Shown: in pieces, positions 38,117-46,742 of the stretch
Position numbering within the stretch: the first letter of the stretch is position 1
Layout: every line of letters begins with the position of its first letter
Assembly (NCBI RefSeq): GCF_014931395.1
Contig: NZ_CP063120.1
Location: 1,719,501-1,783,500, forward strand
DNA length: 64,000 nt
Source: Haemophilus parainfluenzae
Lineage (GTDB): Bacteria; Pseudomonadota; Gammaproteobacteria; Enterobacterales; Pasteurellaceae
Reading direction: 5' to 3'
Translations under genes and position numbers: made by a program
Notes under the pieces: model-generated
Database searches by the model: none
What the model saw: the letters and a program-made list of their open reading frames with translations, nothing else
What the model was told of the DNA's origin: nothing

Positions 38117-38523
38117 AACCTCAGATAAATAAATTATAAAAATGAAATTATATCGCAGTTATTATCTGTTTAACTGGCAAAACAATAGAATCATTAATCC
38201 ATACAAACGTCCTTACATACTTCATAACAAATACTAGTTTAGAATTATGTAACAATACTTATCATCTAATTATTTGATAACTTTTTTCTATGCATCAAAT
38301 GATTTTATCAGTGATAACTTACTCTAATCTTTTAACCAGATTCCATAAATTAGCTTAGAGTTGAGTAAGTTCATCGTATGAAGCTGTTAAGATATATTCT
38401 ATTTGAGATAGTAAGAAAGATTTTATTGCTTTATTTATCTAATTAAATAGCCTCCCATTAGCTTTACTGAGCAAATATCATTATTAAATAAAACTGGAAA
38501 GTAAAAAAAATTAATATACACAG
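38117..38523. other. AT-rich gap at the left edge of the Rhs island
   Basis: About 400 bp without a convincing gene. A 31-codon frame starting at 38142 (MKLYRSYYLFNWQ...) has no ribosome site or recognisable similarity and is probably chance. I see no tRNA, attachment-site repeat or insertion sequence. The stretch is noticeably more AT-rich than the flanking core genes. Confidence 0.5.
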
Positions 38524-38808
38524 CTATTGTGGAAGATACTCCCATCTATCATTAATAGATTTTCTTACTGCTTTATAACCTAAAGGAAGGTTACCTAATT
38601 GACTAATTGTAGGATCAATTGCCAATATTTGTCCAAGAGATACTAACTTTAGCTTATCCTCTGAATAATCCCCATTCCCTGCATGAAATTGCCACGCAAT
38701 ACCACTATCATCATTATCATGAAAAACCAGCAATATAGGAAGTCTATCAGAAATGATATAACTTGTTGTTAACACAGTAGAATCAAGCTCATAATTAAAA
38801 ATATTCAT
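38524..38808 (-). CDS. DUF2185 (Imm33-like) putative immunity protein
   Basis: This 94-residue protein has the pattern VLTTSYIISDRLPILLVFHD, WQFHAG, VSLGQILAIDPTISQLGNLPLGYKAVR and RWEY of the DUF2185 family, which often occurs among polymorphic-toxin immunity genes. It is the last gene of the island, 15 bp downstream of the 208-residue gene. Its cognate toxin is not obvious: the nearest is the HNH tip, two genes upstream. Confidence 0.65.
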   Translation of the reverse strand: MNIFNYELDSTVLTTSYIISDRLPILLVFHDNDDSGIAWQFHAGNGDYSEDKLKLVSLGQILAIDPTISQLGNLPLGYKAVRKSINDRWEYLPQ

Positions 38809-38823
38809 ACGTCATTACTCCCT

Positions 38824-39450
38824 CTAAAAATGACAAATACGTTTACCGTCCTTTCCTTTTAACACATCATTAATTAATGTATTTATATGCTCTTCATTAA
38901 ATTGACGAGAAAAGTCTACAATTTTCTTACGGTTATTTTCTGGATATAAATAAGATGCAGCCAAAATATACATAAAAGGAGCTATTGTTCCCCTTAAATT
39001 TTCTAAATAGATATCCTTAGTGATATAAGTCATAATTTTATTAAAATCATCATCTTTAAGCACTATCTTTTTCATATAAATAGCAGCACAAGCACCTGCA
39101 GCTTGCAAGAAGTTATTTGATTCCAACGATTCATAAACAAAAGATAAATTCTCTATTTCTGAATTCTCTAGATAGACAATGGCTAAAGCTAGGGAACGAT
39201 ATGTCACTGGCGTTGGAATGTTCCTGAGAATTAATGACTTCAAATATGAAATTTCATCTATGCAATTAGTCGCAGCCATAGCGTAAATTAAATACATTTG
39301 AGATTCCCATGATTTTGGTTTATCCATCTCTATAGCTAAAGCTTGGTGCAATAACGCACCATAACCTGTCAACCGTTCTTTTAAAATTTTCTTAGCTGCT
39401 TTTTTTACTAGAGATGTTTTTCCTGAAGTTAAGTCTTCTGCATATTTCAT
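38824..39450 (-). CDS. All-helical putative immunity protein for the HNH Rhs tip
   Basis: This 208-residue soluble protein is predicted to be entirely helical, with HEAT-like pairs (YGALLHQALAIEMDKPKSWE, SYLKSLILRNIPTPVTYRSL). I do not recognise a named family. It begins 28 bp past the stop of the HNH-type Rhs fragment on the same strand, the usual position of a cognate immunity gene. The role is inferred from position only. Confidence 0.6.
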   Translation of the reverse strand: MKYAEDLTSGKTSLVKKAAKKILKERLTGYGALLHQALAIEMDKPKSWESQMYLIYAMAATNCIDEISYLKSLILRNIPTPVTYRSLALAIVYLENSEIENLSFVYESLESNNFLQAAGACAAIYMKKIVLKDDDFNKIMTYITKDIYLENLRGTIAPFMYILAASYLYPENNRKKIVDFSRQFNEEHINTLINDVLKGKDGKRICHF

Positions 39451-39478
39451 GTTTTATTTCCTAATATAACTAACATAA

Positions 39479-41908
39479 TTAAGGGATAAAATCCCATTTT
39501 GCCCTATTTTGACTACGAGTTAATATTTGTAAATTTCCATAGTTTCTCGCCCCACCTTTTGACCGAGGAGTTATATGATCTATCTGAGCCTCAAAGCTCG
39601 GTGGAGTTACACCTCTTTGAGATTTAACTGATGGAACCATTATGCTTCCATCAAGGTCAGATCTTAATATTCCCCCATTTAATTTTCTATTTAAATCTAA
39701 CATTTGTCTCTTTTGTGACGCCGTTACTGTTGGTTTTGTTGTATCTCTAGGGGATTTCAAACCATGAGCACTATAATCTATTGGGCCATTCCATTCGGGA
39801 ACACCATTCTTAACTATTTGTTGGACATCAACATTAGGATCTTTTGCCAAAGCATACGCATCCTGAGCTCTAATACCTTCTGATCTTAACTGTTTATATC
39901 GATCCTTTACTGTTGGACAAACCTGTAACCCCAAAGGATCCACAAATGCCGTCGGTATCCCCACATACCCATACGGATTAAACCCACCTAATAACCCTAT
40001 CGGGTCATGGCTAAGATATTGCCCAGTCTCTGGTGAGTAGTAACGAAAGCGATTATAATGTAACTCACTTTCATCATCATAATACTGTCCCACAAAACGG
40101 TGGTTGCATTTAAGTGCGTTTGTGTCGTTCGCCGCGTAGTGCCGGTGTCCGTCAATCTCCGCTTCCCCCCACAAGTTTAGTTTCTGACGATAGTCAATAT
40201 AACCGTCTTCGGTTAAGAGTTCAGTGATAGTACCCACTTGGTCGACGACCGTATAGTGCAACTGCCCTTTTTCATAACGTGCTGTTGGGGTGAAATCATC
40301 TTCCTGATACAGCCAGTAAATCGCATCTGCCCAGTTGGCTTGCGTTAAAGCTAGATTACCTTCCGTACTGGTGATTTGCAATGGTGCTTCAGCGACTAAC
40401 TGATTTTGCTTATACAGATAGCGATAGCCTGAAAGTGCGGTCAGGTTTTGTGATGTTTTTTCACCTTGAGATTGTTCCTCTTTCGCCCAAAGTTCATTTA
40501 TCTTGTGCCAATAATCCTGATTTGCTCGGATTGGCATATTGATAACTTGATTTGGTTGAGGCTGGTCTGTTTGGATTTGGTATTTGGTGATACGTCTGCC
40601 AAAACTGTCGTATTCATAACGCCACGAGCCTTTGAATGGGCTATGTAGCTCAACAAGTTGGCTTTGACTATTCCACTTGTAATAAGTTGTAACTGGTCGG
40701 AAACCTTTCTTCGTTTCTGTTTTGCTATGCAAGCGACCAAGTTCATCATACTTATAGGTTTTATTACCAAATCGGGTAATTCGACCATTACGTTGTTTCA
40801 TGCCGAAACTGGCATCATTTGCTGCTTCAAATTGGTATTGACCTAAAGCATCAGTTTCACGTTGAGCTTTTTGTGTTAAGTTTAATTGGCTGTCATAACG
40901 ATAGTGCTCACTATGACGAAGACCATTTAACACATCCGTCACTTGTCCATTTTTATTGACACGATATTCTGTCGCTCCCCAATGATTATCTTGAGTATGA
41001 ACAAGATTAAATGCTTTGTCATATTGCCATTTCCGGCTAATTTGTGTGCCAGCAATTGGATAAGTTTGATTAGGTTGATAATCGCTAAGTTGTTGTTCTG
41101 TTAAACTGTTATTCCAACCACCACCTTGTGCCTGTAATAAACCTGAAGGACTAAAGTGCTCAGCTAAAATAAAGCCATTTTGGTTTTGTTTGCGAGTTTG
41201 TCTACCTAGTTTGTCATAGCTAAGATTGAGTGGATTATGATTGTTGACTTGGAATTGGGTTAACTCACCATATTGGTTAAAACCTTGTGAAATTTTGACC
41301 GCACTTTCTACACCATTTGGTAATAATAATGCGGTTTGTCTGCCATATTTGTCTAACTCTACCTCAATTCTTTCTCCATCTTGGATTTCGGCAATCAAAC
41401 GGTATTGCTCATCATATTCAAACTCGGTGATATGTTGGGCAAAATATGGCAAATATTGTGTATTAATAGTCTGACTGAGCTGACCTGTTTTATTCGTGTA
41501 GGTATAGCATACTTGGTGAGCAAGTTCATAACGACAAATATCATTTCCTTGCAAAATAGGCTGCCAAGTATTGCGTGTTAGTAGCTTATCTTCGATATCA
41601 TAAGCATAGATTTAGACATGTCCATCTGCTTGTGTGCGGTATGTTAATTGACCCGCCGGGTCATATGCATATTCTAGTGTTCTACTGGTAAAGTCCGTTT
41701 CCTTAATTAACTGACCAGCCTTATCGTATTCGTAACGATAAGTTGAGTCGTCCGGCAACGTGACCTTGCTTATATATCCGAAACTATTGTAGTCGTAACG
41801 AGTTTCTCGTCCCAAAGCATCCGTTTGTGCAACTCGCTGTCCGTAGTCCCACTCGCTTTCGGTAATATTACCCGACACATCGCGGGTTTTCGTGATTAGA
41901 CATATTTC
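39479..41908 (-). pseudogene. rhs: Truncated rhs 3' fragment with HNH nuclease tip (orphan tip 1)
   Basis: Similarity to the full-length Rhs begins abruptly near 41908 (LITKTRDVSGNITESEW) with no start region, PAAR or membrane part. The frame is open until a TAA at 41612-41614, where the intact copy has Glu (HIETFAYD versus HV*IYAYD). From 41554 to 39479 it is open again (691 codons from TTG): Rhs core, the DPIGLLGG and DPLGL cleavage region, then a new C-terminal domain. The tip ends QIDHITPRSKGGARNYGNLQ and NRAKWDF, an HNH endonuclease signature. As it stands it could be expressed only by internal initiation or after recombination. Confidence 0.85.
39960..41560 (-). repeat. Rhs core direct repeat, copy 1
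   Basis: This is about 1.6 kb of rhs 3' core sequence, repeated at 44050-45560 and 47180-48830 in the same orientation. It is highly similar to both, with scattered single-base differences. A USS at each end of the block (AAGTGCGGT near 40434, ACCGCACTT near 41299) is shared with copy 2. Confidence 0.85.
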
Positions 41909-42013
41909 ACTTATCTATAAAATTAGACTAATATAAGAAAAAGGACTCTAGCTCAAGACAAACTAGTTGCCCTCTCATTAATTTTTAAAATTTAATTGAT
42001 AATAATAAGTTAA

Positions 42014-42505
42014 TTATTCTAATTGTTCTTTTACAGATCCATTAGCCCAAGCTAAAAAACGAGGGTCTTCTTTTTTATATTGTTTTCCATAAATAACGGA
42101 AAACACTTCTATCAAATCATAAACCGGCTGTAATGGATACTCGTTTTTATAATCCTTACTTGGCATCTGTCTACATATCTCATCTCTATACATTAAGTTA
42201 TAACTTCCAACATTTCTGAGTGTTAACTTATCCTCTGCTTCAACAAGTGATCTATAACCTAATTTCTTCCATATCCCCCATTTCATGAAATGAATACTTG
42301 CATAAATCGCCTTACTTGTATCAAATTCAATACGATCTAAATCAACAGACTCAAGAACGATAGGGTCTTTAGATACAACATAAGCGCAGAGTCCCTTGGT
42401 TTGGTAACTCAAATAAATCAAATGACAAGCGTAACAAGGATCTGATTTCAATGGAGGCGTTAACAAAAAAATTTCACCTTCTGATAATGTAATTCTTTCC
42501 TTCAT
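42014..42505 (-). CDS. Putative immunity protein (Imm26-like)
   Basis: This 163-residue soluble protein has the N-terminal pattern LSEGEIFLLTPPLKSDPCYACHLIYLSY. That recalls the G-D-I-F-x-x-P-L start of Imm26-type immunity proteins, but I am not sure of it. It starts 8 bp after the 122-residue gene, in a run of three compact genes between two rhs fragments. Its context, not its sequence, is the main reason to call it immunity. Confidence 0.5.
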   Translation of the reverse strand: MKERITLSEGEIFLLTPPLKSDPCYACHLIYLSYQTKGLCAYVVSKDPIVLESVDLDRIEFDTSKAIYASIHFMKWGIWKKLGYRSLVEAEDKLTLRNVGSYNLMYRDEICRQMPSKDYKNEYPLQPVYDLIEVFSVIYGKQYKKEDPRFLAWANGSVKEQLE

Positions 42506-42513
42506 ACGTTCTC

Positions 42514-42882
42514 CTAATCTAATTCAGCTCGGCTAAATAAATCAGTCATTAATTCCACATCATCACATACTGCTTTAAACTCTATGGCAAATTTTTCCAA
42601 TTTCTTAACATCGCATGAGCGAACACAAAACATACTGGATTCAGGATCAAAATTTAACTTATCTTTTAAATCTGGCATTTTTTCTTTCACAAAAACTAAA
42701 GCCAGTGAATTCCAGTCATATCCGTTGCCTTCAAATCCTTCATATGCCCTCGTATCAAAAACAGACTGTCGATATTCTCCAACTTGATGCATAACTAAAG
42801 ATGCCCAAATATCTTCAGGATTATCATCAAATACCATAAAATAGAAAGGTGCAATTTTCTCATTTAATTTTTCATACGGCAT
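42514..42882 (-). CDS. Imm51-like putative immunity protein
   Basis: This 122-residue protein has APFYFMVFDDNPEDIWASLV early and FEGNGYDWNSLALVFV centrally, the pattern I associate with the Imm51 immunity family. I choose ATG 42882 (MPYEKLNEKIAPF), which has GAGGAG 10 bp upstream and overlaps the preceding gene by 11 bp. A longer frame to 42909 has no ribosome site. No toxin matching it lies directly upstream, so it may be a left-over from a lost tip. Confidence 0.6.
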   Translation of the reverse strand: MPYEKLNEKIAPFYFMVFDDNPEDIWASLVMHQVGEYRQSVFDTRAYEGFEGNGYDWNSLALVFVKEKMPDLKDKLNFDPESSMFCVRSCDVKKLEKFAIEFKAVCDDVELMTDLFSRAELD

Positions 42883-43582
42883 AATAACCAAACTCCTCAA
42901 ATAGCTCATCCATATTGATCTTTTCTATTGTTCGATACTTTTTCTGGATTTTTGTACAATTTATCTGAAACCAATTGTAATAAGCCATTTTCCATCTATC
43001 AAACTGCTCTTTTGTAACTCGTCCTTTAGCCTTTTCTGGCACTTCCATTGCCCAAGACACATAGAGATCAAGATAAGCTGGTATCGTCATTCTATCCGGT
43101 TGCCAATCACTCAATCCTGCCTCATCCTCAAAAGCGATTTCAATATATTCAAGCAAAGTATCAAAATAGACATCAATCACAAGTGCAATAAAGACCTTTC
43201 TTTCTGGGAAATCTAAATAAGCTATCTTATTAAAACCTATTTCATAACCCTTCGGAGTATTTCTAAAAAAGAAATACTTCAAAATAACATCAAGAGTTTT
43301 TGCAAGTGCTTCTGACTTAACAGCATTACCTTCAACATAGTTTCTTAATAGTTCTTGCCACTCATCATTCATTTTTTGAGTAAATTTATGTTGCTCTGTG
43401 GGAAAACGTGCCAAATCAATTGCCAAAATAAACATATGCCCTAACATGCTTTCCTCTAACTTACTCGTTATAGCCAATTCTTCCATTTGTTTACTAATGC
43501 TTTTCAATGCTCTTGAGTAAATACAATTATGAGCAAACGTTGCACTATCATTATCAAAAGGGGATATCCCATATTTTGCCAT
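42872..43582 (-). CDS. Putative immunity protein for the second GIY-YIG Rhs tip
   Basis: This 236-residue soluble protein begins MAKYGISPFDNDSATFAHNC. The start resembles the G-x-x-x-F-D-N-D-x-A opening of DUF4259-type proteins; the remainder is helical and unrecognised. It starts 15 bp after the stop of the GIY-YIG Rhs fragment, the position expected for the cognate immunity gene. It overlaps the next gene by 11 bp. Confidence 0.55.
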   Translation of the reverse strand: MAKYGISPFDNDSATFAHNCIYSRALKSISKQMEELAITSKLEESMLGHMFILAIDLARFPTEQHKFTQKMNDEWQELLRNYVEGNAVKSEALAKTLDVILKYFFFRNTPKGYEIGFNKIAYLDFPERKVFIALVIDVYFDTLLEYIEIAFEDEAGLSDWQPDRMTIPAYLDLYVSWAMEVPEKAKGRVTKEQFDRWKMAYYNWFQINCTKIQKKYRTIEKINMDELFEEFGYYAV

Positions 43583-43597
43583 TTTTAACTCCTATTT

Positions 43598-45972
43598 CTA
43601 TACTTTCCCACATTTAGAGTAGGTCTTGTTCCCTTTTTGTCCCTCGCTATTTAACTTATCGGCATGCCCTTCTAGCGGTTTAGTATGATCCCAATTGCCT
43701 TCAATTCGTCCTCGATTTTTATTCTGAAGACCAGATGCAGCCAGTTGCTCTTCTACGGACATTCCATCAAAAGCTTTTTGTTCACGTGGAGACAAACCTT
43801 CACGATAATTATCCATATGTTCTCTTATTTTAGCACCTTCAATACTGCGAGCAGTATCATGCGAAACCTTATCTGGAGTTAAAACTTCCATGTGATCAAA
43901 ATCTTTAGCGGGAATCTTTCTTGAAGGGTCTCCTTTGGCATGCTCTCCTACCCTACGACTAGGATCATTTGAAATACCGTAATAAACCGTCTTACCATTC
44001 GCATCAACCAAACGATATACATATTCCTCCGTTAATCCGAATGGGTCTATCCATCCCGTCGGATTAAACACATACCCATACGGATTAAATCCACCCAATA
44101 ACCCTATTGGGTCATGGCTAATATATTGCCCCACAAAGCGGTGGTTACATTTCAGAGGATTTGAATCATTTGCAGCATAATGGCGATGACCGTCAATCTC
44201 TGCTTCACCCCATAGGTTCAGTTTCTGCCGGTAGTCGATGTACCCGTCTTCGGTTAAAAGTTCGGTAATCGTCCCCACTTGGTCGGCAACAGTGTAATGT
44301 AACTGACCTTTTTCATATCGCGCTGTCGGGGTAAAATCATCTTCCTGATACAGCCCTGCCCAGTTGGCTTGGGTAAGTGCTAGATTACCTTCCACACCAT
44401 TGATTTGCAATGGTGCTTCAGCGACCAGTTGATTTTGCTTATACAAATAACGATAGCCTGAAAGTGCGGTCAGGTTTTGTGATGTTTTTTCTCTTTGAGA
44501 TTGTTCCTCTTTCGCCCAAAGTTCATTTATCTTATGCCAATAATCCTGATTTGCTCGGATTGGCATGTTGATAACTTGATTGGGTTGAGGCTGCTCTATT
44601 TGGATTTGGTATTTGGTGATACGTCTGCCAAAACTGTCGTATTCATAACGCCACGAGCCTTTGAATGGGCTATGTAGCTCAACAAGTTGGCTTTAACTAT
44701 TCCACTTGTAATAAGTTGTAACTGGACGGAAACCTTTCTTCGTTTCTGTTTTGCTATGCAAGCGACCAAGTTCGTCATACTTATAGGTTTTATTACCAAA
44801 TCGAGTAATTCGACCATTACGTTGTTTCATGCCGAAACTGGCATCATTTGCCGCTTCAAATTGATATTGACCTAAAGCATCAGTTTCACGTTGGGCTTTT
44901 TGTGTTAAGTTTAATTGACTGTCATAACGATAATGTTCACTATGACGAAGACCATTTAACACATCCGTCACTTGTCCATTTTTATTGACGCGATACTCTG
45001 TCGCTCCCCAATGGTTATCCTGAGTATGAACAAGGTTAAATGCTTTGTCATATTGCCATTTTCGGCTAATCTGTGTACCCGCAATTGGATAAGTTTGATT
45101 AGGTTGATAATCGCTAAGTTGTTGTTCCGTTAAACTGTTATTCCAACCACCACCCTGTGCTTGTAATAAACCTGAAGGACTAAAGTGCTCGGCTAAAATA
45201 AAACCATTTTGGTTTTGTTTGCGCGTTTGTCTGCCTAGTTTGTCATAGCTAAGATTGAGTGGGTTATGGTTATTGACTTGGAATTGGGTTAACTCACCAT
45301 ATTGGTTAAAACCTTGTGAAATTTTGACCGCACTTTCTACACCATGTGGTAATAGTAATGCGGTTTGTCTGCCATATTTGTCTAACTCTACCTCAATTCT
45401 CTCCCCATCTTGGATTTCGGCAATTAAACGATATTGCTCATCATATTCAAACTCGGTGATATGTTGGGCAAAATATGGCAAATATTGTGTATTGATAGTC
45501 TGACTTAGCTGACCTGTTTTATTCGTGTAGGTATAGCGTACCTGGTGAGCAAGTTCGTAACCCTCAAGATTGATATCATCAAAAGTGCGGTCAGTTCCTC
45601 CAGTGTTTTTCAGATTGTCTTGATACCGTTCTTTTGTTTTTTGGGTTGTCATGTCTGACGAGAAAGCAGTCTACCATTCTCGTCATACACGTAGCTTTCA
45701 ACACTACCGTCTGCTTGTGTGCGGTGTGTTAATTGACCCCCCGGGTCATATGCATATTCTAGTGTTCTACTGGTAAAGTCCGTTTCCTTAATTAACTGAC
45801 CAGCCTTATCGTATTCGTAACGATAAGTTGAGTCGTCCAGCAACGTGACCTTGCTTATATCACTGAAACTATTGTAGTCATAACGCGTTTCCCGTCCCAA
45901 CGCATCGCGGATTTTCGTGACAATGTAATCCTTCTTGTGCTAATAACAACTCTCGCCGACATCCGCACTTGT
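43598..45972 (-). pseudogene. rhs: Decayed rhs 3' fragment with GIY-YIG-like tip (orphan tip 2)
   Basis: Similarity to Rhs begins near 45972 with several lesions: TAG for Trp at 45940-45942, a deletion joining two DALG copies, a frameshift near 45650, TAA for Gln at 44693-44695, a 12-bp deletion near 44354 and a 66-bp in-frame deletion near 44128. The last removes [19 protein letters not shown], the most conserved Rhs core motif. The 3' part from 44566 (322 codons) is open. It ends, after DPFGL, in a domain with VYRLVDANGKTVYYGISNDP and RRVGEHAKG, a GIY-YIG nuclease pattern, with E in SIEGAKIREHM. It is not a working Rhs but carries an intact tip. Confidence 0.85.
44050..45560 (-). repeat. 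Rhs core direct repeat, copy 2
   Basis: This is rhs 3' core with a 66-bp and a 12-bp deletion. From about 44925 to 45558 I see no difference from 48121-48754 of the full-length gene (about 630 bp, compared by eye). Elsewhere the two differ at scattered sites. The identical tract implies recent duplication or gene conversion. Confidence 0.85.
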
Positions 45973-45989
45973 AGAATGGACCTAAATAC

Positions 45990-46730
45990 CTAGTCATCTC
46001 GTATACAAACACCTTTAAGCTCTGTCCTAAGAAGCTCTCGCTGCTTCTCATTCGTAGTTCCTGTAGTCAAAAATCTAAGGTTCTTAAGTTTCTTTAGGTA
46101 CTCAATAGTTGATGGATATTTAAAAATATTCGTATCGACAAAATCTAAAAAGCGAATTTCACTATCTTGATTAATAAAATCTAACTCAGGTAATTTTTTA
46201 TTTGCAGTAAATGAAAGATAAATCAATCTATTTAAATCTCTAATAAAATAAAAGTCACTCAACTTTAAATTAGAATCAAAGTGTAAGTAACGCATACTTT
46301 TATGAATAAAAATATTTTCTATTTTTTCTAAATTTGTCATACTTGATATACCCAAAGCCTTAACGCAATCATTCTTGGGTAAAATAATACTTTTTACTTT
46401 TCTAGCACCTACAACAAAAACTTTTTCTAATTGTTCAAATTTTGAAAAGTCTAGAATATCACTTTTACTTCCCATTAAATAAACAGATCTTGTATCGCTA
46501 GGTAAAACGACCTTACTAAAATCCAAATCTTTTAGGACACTACTAGGATCTTCGACAATATACTTTTGTCTCAAAATTCTATTTAAATCAATATATTCTT
46601 TATATGTCAGTTTTTTTTCAAATAAGGGTTCAATATCTTCAATATCAACCAGAGGGTTAATTGACATTAAACTATCTCTATCAGGAAAGCCCTTTTTTAT
46701 TTTATCTAAGTAATAATCTAAGTTAGTCAT
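45990..46730 (-). CDS. Leucine-rich putative immunity protein for the full-length Rhs
   Basis: This 246-residue soluble protein has irregular leucine-rich segments (LEKVFVVGARKVKSIILP, LEKIENIFIHKSMRYLHF, LNRLIYLSFTANKKLPEL, SEIRFLDFVDTNIFKYP), a short solenoid of about 23-residue units. It starts 12 bp after the full-length rhs stop, the standard position for its immunity gene. The coding sequence is very AT-rich compared with rhs. The role is inferred from position. Confidence 0.6.
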   Translation of the reverse strand: MTNLDYYLDKIKKGFPDRDSLMSINPLVDIEDIEPLFEKKLTYKEYIDLNRILRQKYIVEDPSSVLKDLDFSKVVLPSDTRSVYLMGSKSDILDFSKFEQLEKVFVVGARKVKSIILPKNDCVKALGISSMTNLEKIENIFIHKSMRYLHFDSNLKLSDFYFIRDLNRLIYLSFTANKKLPELDFINQDSEIRFLDFVDTNIFKYPSTIEYLKKLKNLRFLTTGTTNEKQRELLRTELKGVCIRDD

Positions 46731-46742
46731 TTTGAATCTCTT

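Noticed and set aside
38142..38240. 31-codon frame starting MKLYRSYYLFNWQ
   Set aside because: It has no Shine-Dalgarno, no recognisable features and AT-rich surroundings, so it is probably chance.
38117..38523. Attachment site, integrase or insertion sequence at the Rhs island edge
   Set aside because: I find no tRNA fragment, integrase-like protein or terminal inverted repeats at either edge; the island appears to have moved by homologous recombination if at all.
38700..38720. Fur-box-like ATCATCATTATCATG
   Set aside because: It lies inside the DUF2185 coding sequence, where it encodes the run of Asp/Asn residues (HDNDDSG), with no promoter nearby.
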